39,759 nt of DNA from Rhodobiaceae bacterium UBA4490 (GCA_002389665.1 DGNO01000006.1:366594-406352), one strand, 5' to 3'; positions 27,936-39,190 are shown, counted from the stretch's first letter. Made by a program: numbers and translations. Notes: generated by a model not told the origin, from the letters alone.

Positions 27936-29158
27936 AGGCTTACCCCCAAATGTTCGGCGACCGAAAAGACGTCCTTGTCGCCGCGCCCGCACATATTCAT
28001 CAGGACGATGTGATCCTTCGGCAGCTTCGGCGCGATCTTGGCAACATGGGCAAGCGCATGGGCAGGCTCGAGCGCGGGAATGATCCCTTCAAGGCGCGTG
28101 CAAAGCTGAAAGGCTTCGAGCGCTTCATCGTCGCGCACCGACACATATTTCGCCCGGCCGATTTCCTTCAGCCAGGAATGTTCCGGCCCGATGCCCGGAT
28201 AGTCGAGCCCGGCGGAAATCGAATGCCCGTCCTTGATCTGGCCGTCATCGGTTTGCAGCAGATAGGTGCGGTTACCGTGCAAGACGCCGGGCTCGCCGCC
28301 CGCAAGCGAGGCACAATGCTCGCCCGTCTCGATGCCTTTACCGGCTGCTTCCACACCCAGAATGTCGACCGACTTGTCATCGAGGAACGGATGGAAAAGA
28401 CCGATGGCGTTCGAGCCGCCGCCGATGCAGGCAACCAGCGTGTCGGGCAGGCGCCCTTCGCGCTCCTGCATCTGTTCTTTGGCTTCCTTGCCGATGACGG
28501 ATTGGAAGTCGCGCACCATTTGCGGATAAGGATGGGGACCCGCCGCCGTGCCGATAATATAGAACGTGTCGGCGACATTGGTGACCCAGTCGCGCAGCGC
28601 CTCGTTCATCGCGTCTTTCAGCGTGCCGGTGCCGGAAGTGACGGGCACGACTTCCGCGCCCAAAAGCTTCATGCGGAAGACATTCGGTTTTTGCCGCTCG
28701 ATATCGGTTGCGCCCATATAGACGACACAAGGAAGGCCGAAACGCGCCGCCACCGTCGCCGTCGCAACGCCGTGCTGGCCCGCGCCCGTTTCCGCGATGA
28801 TGCGCGTCTTGCCCATGCGCCGGGCAAGCTGGATTTGCCCCAGGCAATTATTGATCTTGTGCGAGCCGGTATGGTTGAGCTCGTCGCGTTTGAAATAGAT
28901 TTTTGCGCCGCCCAGATGCTCGGTCAGCCGCTCGGCGAAATAAAGCGGGCTCGGGCGTCCGGCATAATGGCGGGCCAGATCGTCGAGCTCGGCATGGAAA
29001 GCCGGATCGTTTTTCGCGTCCTTATAGGCCTGCTCCAGATCGAGGATCAGCGGCATCAGCGTTTCGGCGACGAAGCGGCCGCCGAAAATACCGAAATGGC
29101 CGCGCTCGTCCGGACCGGTCCGGTAGGAATTGGGTTCGAGAGCACTCACGCTGATCAC
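27932..29158 (-). CDS. trpB: Tryptophan synthase beta chain
   Basis: A 408-residue PLP enzyme joining indole and serine. The PLP lysine is in [19 protein letters not shown] is the phosphate-binding loop, and the substrate segment AETGAGQHG is intact. The start GTG at 29158 overlaps the trpF stop (GTGA), matching the trpB/trpA junction; a second GTG three codons later is possible. Confidence 0.96.
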   Translation of the reverse strand: MISVSALEPNSYRTGPDERGHFGIFGGRFVAETLMPLILDLEQAYKDAKNDPAFHAELDDLARHYAGRPSPLYFAERLTEHLGGAKIYFKRDELNHTGSHKINNCLGQIQLARRMGKTRIIAETGAGQHGVATATVAARFGLPCVVYMGATDIERQKPNVFRMKLLGAEVVPVTSGTGTLKDAMNEALRDWVTNVADTFYIIGTAAGPHPYPQMVRDFQSVIGKEAKEQMQEREGRLPDTLVACIGGGSNAIGLFHPFLDDKSVDILGVEAAGKGIETGEHCASLAGGEPGVLHGNRTYLLQTDDGQIKDGHSISAGLDYPGIGPEHSWLKEIGRAKYVSVRDDEALEAFQLCTRLEGIIPALEPAHALAHVAKIAPKLPKDHIVLMNMCGRGDKDVFSVAEHLGVSL

Positions 29159-29826
29159 TCCTTTACTTTGACCAAGTCGGCGTCTTGCTTGGCGGCCCGG
29201 ATAAAGGCCTCGACAAGAGCGGCATCCTTTTCCCCCGGCGTGCTTTCAACGCCCGAGGACACATCCACCATGGTTGCCCCGGCGGTGCGCATTGCCTCGG
29301 CCACGTTCAGGGGGGTCAGACCGCCTGAAAGCATCCACGGCTTGCGGGGTTTGCGCGCGCCGATCAGCTCCCAGTCGAAGGCAAGCCCGTTGCCGCCAGG
29401 CAGGGCGCCCGCCATGGTTTTAGGCGGTTTGGCATCGAACAGCAACATATCCACAACAGGCTCGTAAGCCTCCGCGCTTTCGACATCTTCCGGCCCCGAA
29501 ACGGCAATGGCCTTCATCACGGGAATATGGGTCCGGGCGCGGATCTCGGCCACCCGCTCCGGGCTTTCCTTGCCGTGAAGCTGGATGACGTCGGGATGCA
29601 CGTAGGTTACGAGGTCATCGAGCAGGGCATTGTCCGGGTCGACGAGCAGCGCCACCACCCAGACCCCTTCGGGCACGGCGCGGCGCAGTTTCATCGCCTC
29701 GCCCATGGTGAGATAGCGCGGGCTTTTTTCGAAAAAGACGAAACCGATGGAATCGGCCCCCGCCGCTGCCGCCGCGCGGATCATTTCTTCCGTTTTCAGG
29801 CCGCAGATTTTGACGTGAAGGCTCAT
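29155..29826 (-). CDS. trpF: Phosphoribosylanthranilate isomerase
   Basis: A 223-residue TIM barrel of the tryptophan pathway. [12 protein letters not shown] carries the catalytic cysteine, FDAKPPK the substrate-binding/catalytic aspartate region, and [10 protein letters not shown] and [15 protein letters not shown] the phosphate sites. It starts 21 bases after pyrF and overlaps trpB. No attenuator is seen upstream, so there is no sign that the trp genes here respond to tryptophan by themselves. Confidence 0.96.
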   Translation of the reverse strand: MSLHVKICGLKTEEMIRAAAAAGADSIGFVFFEKSPRYLTMGEAMKLRRAVPEGVWVVALLVDPDNALLDDLVTYVHPDVIQLHGKESPERVAEIRARTHIPVMKAIAVSGPEDVESAEAYEPVVDMLLFDAKPPKTMAGALPGGNGLAFDWELIGARKPRKPWMLSGGLTPLNVAEAMRTAGATMVDVSSGVESTPGEKDAALVEAFIRAAKQDADLVKVKE

Positions 29827-29847
29827 GGGTTTTTCCAGCGCAGATTG

Positions 29848-30561
29848 TCAGGCGGCCGGCGGCAGATCGGCCAGAATGTTTTCCACCGCTGCGGCAGGGT
29901 CCGCCGCGCGGATGATGGGGCGGGAGATCACCAGAATATCGGCCCCATGCACCAGCGCATCGGAGGGCGTCATGACGCGCTTCTGGTCGTCCGCGCTTTC
30001 GCCCTTCATACGGATGCCCGGCACGATCAGTTTGAAATCGGAGCCGCAATCCTGGCGCAGCACTTCGACTTCCTGGGGGCTGCAGACCACGCCGTCGAGC
30101 CCGGCGTCTTGAGCGGCGGCGGCAAGCCGGCGTACCTGATCCGAAGGGCTGCCTTGGGCGCCCAGCCGCGCGATATCGCCGGCATCGAGACTGGTGAGCA
30201 GCGTTACGCCGATCAGCCAAGGCCGCCCGTCGCCTTCTTCTTCCACCACATCGCGCGCCCGTTTCATCATCTCCACGCCGCCGCTGGCATGGACGTTCAT
30301 GATGGCCGGCTGCAGGGAAAGGAGCGAGCGGATACCGCCCGCCACGGTGTTCGGAATATCGTGCAATTTCAGATCGAGAAAGATCGGCACGCCCGTATCC
30401 GCGATCCGTTCATAGCCTGAGCGCCCGAAGGCATAGAAAAACTCAAGGCCGATTTTGAGCCCGCCTACGACGGGCACCAGGGTTTTGGCAAGGCGCTCGG
30501 CTTCATCCAGGTCATGGGTGTCGAGACCGCAAAAGATCGGGTTGCGAAAGAGCTTGGACAT
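29848..30561 (-). CDS. pyrF: Orotidine 5'-phosphate decarboxylase
   Basis: A 237-residue enzyme for the last step of UMP synthesis. The catalytic Lys-x-x-Asp motif is FLDLKLHDIPNTV; the phosphate loop is IVPGIRMKGE. The start at 30561 follows AAGGAGAGACC. A short 13-base tandem repeat lies just upstream (30571-30622). Confidence 0.96.
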   Translation of the reverse strand: MSKLFRNPIFCGLDTHDLDEAERLAKTLVPVVGGLKIGLEFFYAFGRSGYERIADTGVPIFLDLKLHDIPNTVAGGIRSLLSLQPAIMNVHASGGVEMMKRARDVVEEEGDGRPWLIGVTLLTSLDAGDIARLGAQGSPSDQVRRLAAAAQDAGLDGVVCSPQEVEVLRQDCGSDFKLIVPGIRMKGESADDQKRVMTPSDALVHGADILVISRPIIRAADPAAAVENILADLPPAA

Positions 30562-30570
30562 GGGTCTCTC

Positions 30571-30622
30571 CTTGATCTTGGGCCTTGATCCTCGGCCTTG
30601 ATTTTCGGCCTTGAGCCTTAAG
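30571..30622. repeat. 13-bp tandem repeat upstream of pyrF
   Basis: CTTGATCTTGGGC (30571-30583), CTTGATCCTCGGC (30584-30596), CTTGATTTTCGGC (30597-30609) and a fourth, diverged unit CTTGAGCCTTAAG. It lies between the ytoQ stop and the pyrF ribosome site, hence in the mRNA leader of pyrF. Confidence 0.8.
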
Positions 30623-30633
30623 GCGCCGCGGTC

Positions 30634-31131
30634 TTATTCGGCGGCTGCCGCGCGGCGGCTGGCAGGCAGGGCGCCGTTGATCACGTAATCCAGAATGTCA
30701 ACGATCTGCCCGGGCTCGCTTGCCACGGCCATGGCCGCGCCGTCCACTTCTTTGAGCGCATGGGTCAGCGCCGGGTCGTGCAGCGTGATGATCGATTTGC
30801 CGAGCGCGGCCGCATAGCCTGCATCGAAGGCCGCGTTCCACTGCTTATATTTATCCCCGAAACGGACAACCACAATATCCGATCGTTCCATTAACGTGCG
30901 CGTGCGCAGGGCGTTCACCTTCGCGCCCTTATGGTCCGTCCAGAAATTGCTTTCCTCATCGCCCAGAATGCGCACGCCGCATTCATCCGAAGAGGCATGA
31001 TCGGTGACGGGCGATACCAGGGTGACGGGCAGGTTCTTCGCCCGTACGCCCTCGGCGATCTGCTCGCGCCAGTCCGTGTGGATTTCACCGGAAAGATAGA
31101 CGGTCCAGTTTTGTGTACCTGTTTGGCTCAT
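30634..31131 (-). CDS. YtoQ family protein
   Basis: A 165-residue soluble protein of the YtoQ family, which has a nucleoside 2-deoxyribosyltransferase-like fold but no demonstrated function. Recognised from VYLSGEIHTDWREQI, the block SPVTDHASSDECG, and SDIVVVRFGDKYKQWNAAFDAGYAAALGK. The last resembles the conserved substrate site of deoxyribosyltransferase-type proteins. It ends before a short repeat and pyrF. Possible role in nucleotide salvage is speculation. Confidence 0.85.
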   Translation of the reverse strand: MSQTGTQNWTVYLSGEIHTDWREQIAEGVRAKNLPVTLVSPVTDHASSDECGVRILGDEESNFWTDHKGAKVNALRTRTLMERSDIVVVRFGDKYKQWNAAFDAGYAAALGKSIITLHDPALTHALKEVDGAAMAVASEPGQIVDILDYVINGALPASRRAAAAE

Positions 31132-31278
31132 AAGGTATCTCCTTCCATCGCGGTCGGCGGTTTGGGGCAGGCGAAGTGTGGGCCTTATAGCAGCCTCGGC
31201 GCGGCTCGGCCATAAGCCGGGCAGGGGGCTTTGAAGGTAAAGGCAAATGGGACGGGGCGGCCTTGAGAGAGCCGGGCG

Positions 31279-31578
31279 TTAGCCCATTTTGCTCGGCACG
31301 ACGGCGGTCGAGCCGCCCGTAACGGTTTTGGCGCCGCTCTTTGCCTTGCGGGCGCGGTCCTTGCGCCACCTTCCGGTCAAAACGGCGGCGCCGCCGATCA
31401 GCATGCCCAGAAAGATCGCGGCAAGCACCACCAGGAAAAGTGGCATTTCGAGCGCAATGGCCGGGTTTTCCGGCTCGAACGCGTCAAGGCTGAAAAGCAC
31501 GCTGTGCCGGTTGGCCACCGCCAGATAAAGCGTGACCAGACAAAGCGGCAGCAGCAAAAGCCAGGACAGAATTCTCAA
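31279..31578 (-). CDS. lapA: LapA-type (DUF1049) small membrane protein
   Basis: A 99-residue protein with two membrane segments (about 4-21 and 46-68), the NRHSVLFSLD block between them, and a basic tail. In E. coli, LapA works with LapB in control of lipopolysaccharide synthesis. No lapB follows here. Position after ihfB is typical of proteobacteria. Confidence 0.8.
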   Translation of the reverse strand: MRILSWLLLLPLCLVTLYLAVANRHSVLFSLDAFEPENPAIALEMPLFLVVLAAIFLGMLIGGAAVLTGRWRKDRARKAKSGAKTVTGGSTAVVPSKMG

Positions 31579-31624
31579 AGACCGCTCCTATTGCGGGTCC
31601 CGGCGCATGATCCGCCGGCAGGAC

Positions 31625-31933
31625 TCAATTATCGTCGTCGTCGCTGCCGCCATCGCCGTCATTCAGCCGCTCGCGCAGTTCCTTGCCCGTCTTGAAGAAA
31701 GGCACGAATTTCTCGTCCACATGCACCGGCTGGCCGGTGCGCGGGTTGCGGCCGGTGCGCGCGGGGCGGGACTTCACGGAGAAAGCGCCGAAGCCGCGCA
31801 GCTCAACCCGGTCGCCTCTGGCCAGCGCCGCGCTGATCTCATCGAAAACCGTTGCGACAATGCGCTCGACATCCCGCTGGAACAGATGCGGATTGGCTTG
31901 CGCCAGCTTGGCAACGAGTTCCGATTTGATCAT
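31625..31933 (-). CDS. ihfB: Integration host factor subunit beta
   Basis: A 102-residue HU/IHF-family DNA-bending protein. The DNA-binding arm is [21 protein letters not shown] and the N-terminus [17 protein letters not shown] is typical of IHF beta. The ATG at 31933 matches the family; an upstream ATG adds three residues. The C-terminal tail is acidic (DGGSDDDDN). It follows sppA and precedes lapA. Confidence 0.93.
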   Translation of the reverse strand: MIKSELVAKLAQANPHLFQRDVERIVATVFDEISAALARGDRVELRGFGAFSVKSRPARTGRNPRTGQPVHVDEKFVPFFKTGKELRERLNDGDGGSDDDDN

Positions 31934-31987
31934 GGCTCCCAACCCCTTCTTTGGCGCGGGGAGGGGCGGCAGTGCCGCTCCAACCCG

Positions 31988-32938
31988 TCAGCGGCGGTCA
32001 GGTTGCCAAACGCTTATCAGCCCGTCAAGCGTAAGTCCCTCTGTCTGCAACGTTTTTTGGGTTGTTTCGACAATTGCTTGCGAAACCGCCTCACCCATGG
32101 CCCGGCCCATAAAGGTGGCCAGTTCATAAGGTTCCTCGCGCACTTCCCAGTCTTCCACGGGTAATTCGCTGTCGATCTGGCGCTCCGAGGAGAGCCAGGC
32201 AAGGGCTTCGGCTTCCCCGCCAATGGCATCGATCAAGCCGTTTTCCCTGGCCTGCCAGCCGGTATAAACCCGCCCGTCGCCGAGCTCGCGGGCGCGGGCC
32301 TCATCGAAGCCCCGCCGTTCCTGAACAAGGCCCAAAAACCAGTCATAAGAAGCGTCGATCATGGCCTGGGTGGCGCGGATCGCCTCGCGGGAGGGCTCGG
32401 AGAAGGGGTTGGGTTCGGCTTTGAGCGGGCTCGATTTCACTTCCTTCATCTCGATGCCGATATGGCCGAGCAGCTCTTTCATCTGCGCCCATTGGAAAAG
32501 CACGCCCACCGAGCCTGTGATCGTGTTGCCGCGGGCAACGATATGATCGGCGGAAATGGCGGCGATATAGCCGCCCGAGGCGGCAACCGTGCCGAGCACG
32601 GCGACGACCGGCTTCACCTCGGCCACTTCGCGGATTTTTTCGTAAAGGGCTTCCGAGCCCGTAGTCGTGCCGCCTGGACTGTCGATGCGCAGGATAAGCG
32701 CGGAGACGTTCTCGTCTTCCTTGATCTCATCGAGCATGTCCTGGACGCGGGTGTCGTCGACGATCACACCGGAAACCCAGATACGGGCAATATGCTGATG
32801 AGAGGGGGTAAAGCCTGCATTTTGCGCGAAGAAGGCGAAGAGGCCGGCAGCGAGCAGGATAATGGCGGCGAAGCGCCAAAAAGACAGGCGGCGCTTGAGA
32901 CGCCGCCTGTCGATAATCAGATCGGTATCGAGCGACAC
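31988..32938 (-). CDS. sppA: Signal peptide peptidase SppA (S49 family)
   Basis: A 316-residue inner-membrane serine protease of the short SppA type. One membrane anchor spans about residues 20-39. The catalytic serine is Ser121 in VAASGGY and the general-base lysine Lys173 in SSPLKAEPNPF, consistent with the Ser/Lys dyad. It degrades leftover signal peptides in the membrane. It lies between rpsA and ihfB in the minus-strand run. Confidence 0.93.
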   Translation of the reverse strand: MSLDTDLIIDRRRLKRRLSFWRFAAIILLAAGLFAFFAQNAGFTPSHQHIARIWVSGVIVDDTRVQDMLDEIKEDENVSALILRIDSPGGTTTGSEALYEKIREVAEVKPVVAVLGTVAASGGYIAAISADHIVARGNTITGSVGVLFQWAQMKELLGHIGIEMKEVKSSPLKAEPNPFSEPSREAIRATQAMIDASYDWFLGLVQERRGFDEARARELGDGRVYTGWQARENGLIDAIGGEAEALAWLSSERQIDSELPVEDWEVREEPYELATFMGRAMGEAVSQAIVETTQKTLQTEGLTLDGLISVWQPDRR

Positions 32939-33028
32939 AGGATCATCCTCTTGATCGGGCGGACTGGATTACTGGGACCAGCCTAACCCGAACGGAGAAT
33001 TTTGTCCCGCCCGGCAGTGCCGCGGGGA

Positions 33029-34735
33029 TTATTCGTCCCCGCCGCCCTGCTTTTCTTTCAGAGCCGCGCCGAGGATATCCCCGAGCGAGGCGCCCGAATC
33101 CGACGAGCCGTACTGAGCCACAGCCTGTTTCTCCTCGGCGATTTCCAGCGCCTTGACGGAGAGGCTGAGACGGCGGCTTGCCTTGTCGATATTGGTGATG
33201 CGGGCATCGACCTTGTCACCGACCGCAAAACGGTCCGGACGCTGGTCGCCGCGGTCACGGGCCAGATCGCCGCGGCGGATAAAGGCGGTCATGCCTTCTT
33301 CGCCCACCGTCACATCGATGCCGTTCTCATGGATGGCGGCAACGGTGCAGGTGACGGTCGCACCCTTGCGCAATTCGCCGGCAGCCGCTTCGAAGGGATC
33401 GCCATCGAGCTGCTTGATGCCGAGCGAGATGCGCTCTTTTTCCGTGTCCACGTCGAGCACCACGGCCTTGACCACCTGACCCTTCTGGTAGTCCTGGATG
33501 GCGTCTTCGCCAGCCCGGTTCCAGTCGAGATCGGACAGGTGCACCATGCCGTCGACATCGCCGTCGAGACCGATGAACAGACCGAATTCGGTGATGTTCT
33601 TGATCTCGCCTTCGATTTCTGTGCCGGAGGGATAGCGTTCTGCGAAAGCGGCCCAGGGGTTGTCCATGCACTGCTTGAGGCCGAGCGAGATGCGGCGCTT
33701 GGCCGGATCGACTTCGAGCACCATGACTTCCACTTCCTGGCTGGTGGAAACGATCTTGCCAGGATGGACGTTTTTCTTGGTCCAGCTCATTTCCGAGACG
33801 TGCACCAGGCCTTCGACGCCCGCTTCCAGTTCCACGAATGCACCGTAATCGGTGATGTTCGTGACGCGGCCGGTGAAGCGCGTACCCACCGGGTATTTCG
33901 CTTCGACGCCTTCCCACGGGTCGGCTTCAAGCTGCTTCATGCCGAGCGAGATGCGCTGGGTGTCCGGATTGACCTTGATGACCTGCACTTTCACGGTCTG
34001 GCCGATGGACAGAACCTCGCGCGGGTCGTTGACGCGGCGCCAGGAAATGTCGGTGACGTGCAGAAGCCCGTCGAGGCCGCCCAGATCCACGAACGCGCCG
34101 TAATCGGTGATGTTCTTGACCACGCCGTCGCGCACATCGCCTTCTTTGAGGTTCTCGATGAGCTCCTGGCGCTGTTCGGCGCGGGTTTCTTCCAGAACGG
34201 CGCGGCGCGAGACAACGATGTTGCCGCGGCGCTTGTCCATTTTCAGGATCTGGAAAGGCTGGGGAATGTTGAGAAGCGGACCGACATCGCGCACCGGGCG
34301 GATATCGACCTGGCTGCCGGGCAGGAAGGCGACGGCGCCGTCGAGGTCGACCGTGAAGCCGCCTTTGACGCGGCCGAAGATCTGGCCTTCCACACGTTCG
34401 GTGGCTTCGTAGGCTTTCTCCAGGCGCACCCAGGCTTCTTCGCGGCGTGCTTTTTCGCGGCTGAGAACAGCCTCGCCCATCGCGTTCTCGATCCGGTCGA
34501 GGAAGACTTCCACTTCATCGCCGACGGAAAGATCGGCGGGATGGCCGGGGGTGCTGAATTCTTTAAGGGCGACGCGGCCTTCGGTTTTCAGGCCGACATC
34601 GATAATGGCCAGGTCGTTTTCGATACCAACGATGGTGCCTTTGACAACCGAGCCTTCTTCGGCGGAATTGCGCTCGAAGCTTTCTTCGAGCATAGCCGCG
34701 AAATCGTCGCGGGTCGGGTTGAGACTTTCTGACAA
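33029..34735 (-). CDS. rpsA: 30S ribosomal protein S1
   Basis: A 568-residue protein with six S1 RNA-binding repeats, recognisable by recurring segments such as ITDYGAFVDLGGLDGLLHVTDISW and the fourth repeat ITEFGLFIGLDGDVDGMVHLSDLDW. The N-terminal repeats bind the ribosome and the later ones the mRNA. It lies downstream of cmk, as in most proteobacteria, with 193 bases between them that must hold a leader and probably its own promoter. Codon choice is strongly biased, as expected of a highly expressed gene. Confidence 0.97.
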   Translation of the reverse strand: MSESLNPTRDDFAAMLEESFERNSAEEGSVVKGTIVGIENDLAIIDVGLKTEGRVALKEFSTPGHPADLSVGDEVEVFLDRIENAMGEAVLSREKARREEAWVRLEKAYEATERVEGQIFGRVKGGFTVDLDGAVAFLPGSQVDIRPVRDVGPLLNIPQPFQILKMDKRRGNIVVSRRAVLEETRAEQRQELIENLKEGDVRDGVVKNITDYGAFVDLGGLDGLLHVTDISWRRVNDPREVLSIGQTVKVQVIKVNPDTQRISLGMKQLEADPWEGVEAKYPVGTRFTGRVTNITDYGAFVELEAGVEGLVHVSEMSWTKKNVHPGKIVSTSQEVEVMVLEVDPAKRRISLGLKQCMDNPWAAFAERYPSGTEIEGEIKNITEFGLFIGLDGDVDGMVHLSDLDWNRAGEDAIQDYQKGQVVKAVVLDVDTEKERISLGIKQLDGDPFEAAAGELRKGATVTCTVAAIHENGIDVTVGEEGMTAFIRRGDLARDRGDQRPDRFAVGDKVDARITNIDKASRRLSLSVKALEIAEEKQAVAQYGSSDSGASLGDILGAALKEKQGGGDE

Positions 34736-34899
34736 GTCGTTTCTCCTAACGTCATCAATAAATTTCCGGCCGACGGTTGGCTCCGGCGGTCTTCCCCGCG
34801 GTCATTCGGTGCCTCGGGGCATCGAGGAAACAAGGGTTTTTAGCTAATCAAAGCATCCGGCGGGGCTCTTTAAGCTCCCCAGGATCGGCAAACGCCTCA

Positions 34900-34928
34900 A
34901 GGTGCGCCTTCACCGAAGGAACACGCAC

Positions 34929-34930
<2 letters not shown>
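34900..34930 (-). terminator. Two-part hairpin at the end of cmk
   Basis: AGGTGCG (34900-34906) pairs with CGCACCT (34924-34930), with an inner CCTTC (34907-34911)/GAAGG (34915-34919) stem. It overlaps the cmk stop. There is no T-run on the minus strand, so a processing or stability element between cmk and rpsA is as likely as a terminator. Confidence 0.4.
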
Positions 34931-36949
<2,019 letters not shown>

Positions 36950-37027
36950 TTAAGCGGTTGCAACCGGACGAAAAAATGTAAACTTGGCGCGCAACACGCG
37001 AATAGGTTTTGACAGGAGGCTTGCTTC

Positions 37028-37069
37028 ATGGCAATGGGAAAATCTGTTCGTAAGTGCGGGGAGCAGTGA
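37028..37069 (+). CDS. Possible 13-codon leader peptide
   Basis: ATG at 37028 is eight bases after AGGAGG (37014-37019), a far better ribosome site than any other nearby. It reads MAMGKSVRKCGEQ and stops at 37067-37069, three bases before the GTG of the next gene. It may be a leader peptide that couples translation of that gene. It could equally be a chance short frame. Confidence 0.4.
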   Translation: MAMGKSVRKCGEQ

Positions 37070-37072
37070 ACT

Positions 37073-37438
37073 GTGGCGAAGCCAGAACTTGGAACGAAAC
37101 GCGACTGCCCGGAGTGTGGCGCGAAGTTCTACGACCTTACAAAAAATCCGGCGCATTGTCCCAAATGCGGCCACGAATTCGTGCCTGAGGATGTGACGGC
37201 CAAGCGCACGAAAGCGCCCAAGCCGCCCGTCGAAACGCCGAAGCCGAAAAAGCGTCCCGAGCCCAAGGACACGGACGAGGACAGCGATGAGGACGATATC
37301 GATTTCGAGGACGATATCGATATCGACGTCGATGTGGACGATGATGAAGACGACGATTTCCTCGATGATGACGAGGACAGCGATGACGGCGTCTCCAGCA
37401 TCGTGCGCGGCGGGGTCGAAAAGGACGACGACAACTAA
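37073..37438 (+). CDS. TIGR02300 family protein, zinc ribbon with acidic tail
   Basis: A 121-residue protein starting MAKPELGTKR, the conserved start of the TIGR02300 family of alphaproteobacteria. The zinc ribbon CPECGAKFYDLTKNPAHCPKC has two CxxC pairs and the family's FYDL core (FYDLN in most members). A proline/lysine-rich linker follows and a long Asp/Glu run (about residues 66-105) in alternating DDIDIDVDVDDD. Function is unknown; a nucleic-acid-mimic or ribosome-related role has not been shown. The GTG start at 37073 sits just after the leader peptide candidate. Divergent from aroA, followed by a hairpin at 37447. Confidence 0.85.
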   Translation: MAKPELGTKRDCPECGAKFYDLTKNPAHCPKCGHEFVPEDVTAKRTKAPKPPVETPKPKKRPEPKDTDEDSDEDDIDFEDDIDIDVDVDDDEDDDFLDDDEDSDDGVSSIVRGGVEKDDDN

Positions 37439-37446
37439 GAAACGGC

Positions 37447-37480
37447 TTTTGCCGCAGCTTGGAAAAAAGCTGCGGCAAAG
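37447..37480. terminator. Hairpin after the TIGR02300 gene
   Basis: TTTGCCGCAGCTT (37448-37460), loop of six, AAGCTGCGGCAAA (37467-37479). A 13-bp perfect stem with no T-run after it on the plus strand, so a terminator is likely but weak. Confidence 0.55.
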
Positions 37481-37504
37481 CGCGGGCGGTGCTGCAACTT
37501 TTGC

Positions 37505-37533
37505 TTGATCTCGGGCACGATGCAGCCTATATC
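37505..37533 (+). promoter_or_regulatory. Candidate promoter of tRNA-Ala
   Basis: TTGATC (37505-37510), 17-base spacer, TATATC (37528-37533), about 110 bases before the tRNA. Confidence 0.35.
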
Positions 37534-37644
37534 CGCCCCCCTAGACGCCAGCGGCTGAATCGACTAGAAGAGCCGCAGCAAAACCGGCGCCCGGCCTTTT
37601 TCGAAGGCCCGCGGCATCCCAAATCCGGTTCACCGAGATGGTAC

Positions 37645-37720
<76 letters not shown>

Positions 37721-37837
37721 CTCTCTAGCCACCCAAAGAGTCATAACACGGCGATTCTACTACGAAATGCCGGTGAGCCAGCAAGCCCTAATTGAAGGGA
37801 CGGCTACGATTTTGGCTTGATGATTTCCGAAAAGTAA

Positions 37838-37867
37838 AAACCCCGCAGCTGGAACTGCGGGGCTTTT
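37838..37867 (+). terminator. Terminator downstream of tRNA-Ala
   Basis: CCCCGCAG (37841-37848), loop CTGGAA, CTGCGGGG (37855-37862), then CTTTT, with AAAAA before the stem. Confidence 0.85.
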
Positions 37868-37945
37868 GAAAACGCTTGGAATGCGCTCCTACAAAGATGA
37901 GCACGATTCTAGGCGACGGTCTCCTGTTGTCAACTGCTTGATGCA

Positions 37946-39046
37946 GTGCGCAGGACTTCGAGCCGATGCCGAACGCAAATGGAAATTATTGGATGTGAAA
38001 TTCACGCTGGCGCCGAGGCTGTTGTTGCAAAAGGTTTCGTGAAACGTGCCGGCAATTTTGAGGCAGTGAACATGCTTGCAGAAGAATTTGCCGGAGAACC
38101 TGGCTACGCATCGATCAAAGCTTTCGCTCTTGTGGGAATGGCATTCTCGCTTCTGGAGCCGGACCTGCCTGGTAAGGCCAAGGAAGTTCTGATCGTCTTG
38201 ATCCAGCACACGCAGCGGGATACGTGGAAAACCGGAAACGTCAAAACCACCATCAGCAATGCACGCCTCGCCGGTCTTTGCGGCCTGACTGAGCGATCCG
38301 CCAGAAGGTTACTAGGTCAGTTGGAGGAGCATGGATGGCTGGTGCGCCGCTACACAAATGCCAACCAGAGGTATGGCGCTGGCGGTATTGACTTGCGTCC
38401 TCTGGCGAGACGATTGCCGGAGCTCGAAAATGCTCTTGTGGAATTTGACGACAAGAAACGCAAAGAGAGGGAGCGGTTGAATGAAGAACGCATCGATCTT
38501 CCAGCTCCTGCAGAGAGCCCGGACGATCCCGACCCGGAGAAGTCCTTCCGTGCCCGAAGGGTGGATACGGACGTCCACCTAAACCTTTACAATAAAACCT
38601 CTGGTCTTACAGACCTTGTACAAGGGCAAGCAGAAGGGGGGCGGACGAGCCCTCCCCCTGTCCAATTTCACTCCTCTCGAGCTGATAGCGACATGGACCT
38701 CGTCTGTCTGATGACCGAGGCCTCCCCGACTTTGCAGCGGCAATTGTCGAGAGACCATCTGGAAGAGCTGCTTTGCGGTGATCCGTCACCTTCGGCCATT
38801 CAGGAGGTGTCGAGGTCGATTGTCTGGTTGCTACGCCAATACGTTCGGATAAGGCCCGAGGTGTGGCAGAAAGCGGTTGCCAAACACGGCTGGGCGGCGC
38901 TGGCTGCAGTCCTTGTCGCAGTCGATAAGCGTGGCATCAAAAACCCAGCGGCCTATCTCTACTCCATGCTGCAGTCTTCAATTCTGCGGGAAACGATCCA
39001 TCACAATCTGCGAGCGCTTAGCCAACAGGATGGTGGCCACGCATGA
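37946..39046 (+). CDS. RepC-like replication initiation protein
   Basis: A protein of up to 366 residues resembling RepC of alphaproteobacterial repABC plasmids. The N-terminal winged-helix part reads ISNARLAGLCGLTERSARRL then LEEHGWLVRRYTNANQRYG, a segment typical of RepC helix-turn-helix domains. An acidic, proline-rich linker (around residues 190-220) leads to a C-terminal part ending WAALAAVLVAVDKRGIKNPA and AYLYSMLQSSI, which parallels the RepC C-terminus. The start is uncertain: GTG at 37946, ATG at 37979 or ATG at 38072, none with a strong ribosome site. No repA or repB lies nearby, so it is not a complete repABC replicon. The repeat array at 39081 follows 34 bases later and may be its target. 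A regulator with the same fold is possible. Confidence 0.65.
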   Translation: MRRTSSRCRTQMEIIGCEIHAGAEAVVAKGFVKRAGNFEAVNMLAEEFAGEPGYASIKAFALVGMAFSLLEPDLPGKAKEVLIVLIQHTQRDTWKTGNVKTTISNARLAGLCGLTERSARRLLGQLEEHGWLVRRYTNANQRYGAGGIDLRPLARRLPELENALVEFDDKKRKERERLNEERIDLPAPAESPDDPDPEKSFRARRVDTDVHLNLYNKTSGLTDLVQGQAEGGRTSPPPVQFHSSRADSDMDLVCLMTEASPTLQRQLSRDHLEELLCGDPSPSAIQEVSRSIVWLLRQYVRIRPEVWQKAVAKHGWAALAAVLVAVDKRGIKNPAAYLYSMLQSSILRETIHHNLRALSQQDGGHA

Positions 39047-39080
39047 TTTTTCACGCCATCTAAGTGTCTATGATCGAAAG

Positions 39081-39190
39081 CGATTGTCGGAGTTTGTCCG
39101 AGATTGTCTGACTTTGTTCGAGATTGTCGGAGTTTGCCTAACTTTGTTCGAGATTGTCGGAGTTTGCCTAACTTCTCCCGAATTTGTGGG
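39081..39190 (+). repeat. Array of eleven 10-bp direct repeats (iteron-like)
   Basis: Eleven consecutive 10-base units with consensus AGWTTGTCSG lie without spacers, for instance CGATTGTCGG, AGTTTGTCCG, AGATTGTCTG, ACTTTGTTCG, AGATTGTCGG. Unit order also shows a higher-level repeat of 30 bases in the middle. The 10-base period places each unit on the same face of the helix, as in iteron arrays bound by Rep proteins. It begins 34 bases after the RepC-like gene stop. Confidence 0.85.

Noticed and set aside
29827..29847. Tryptophan attenuator before trpF
   Set aside because: The 21-base gap after pyrF is too short for a leader peptide and alternative hairpins.
39081..39190. CRISPR array
   Set aside because: Units are 10 bases with no spacers and no cas genes are present; it fits iterons instead.
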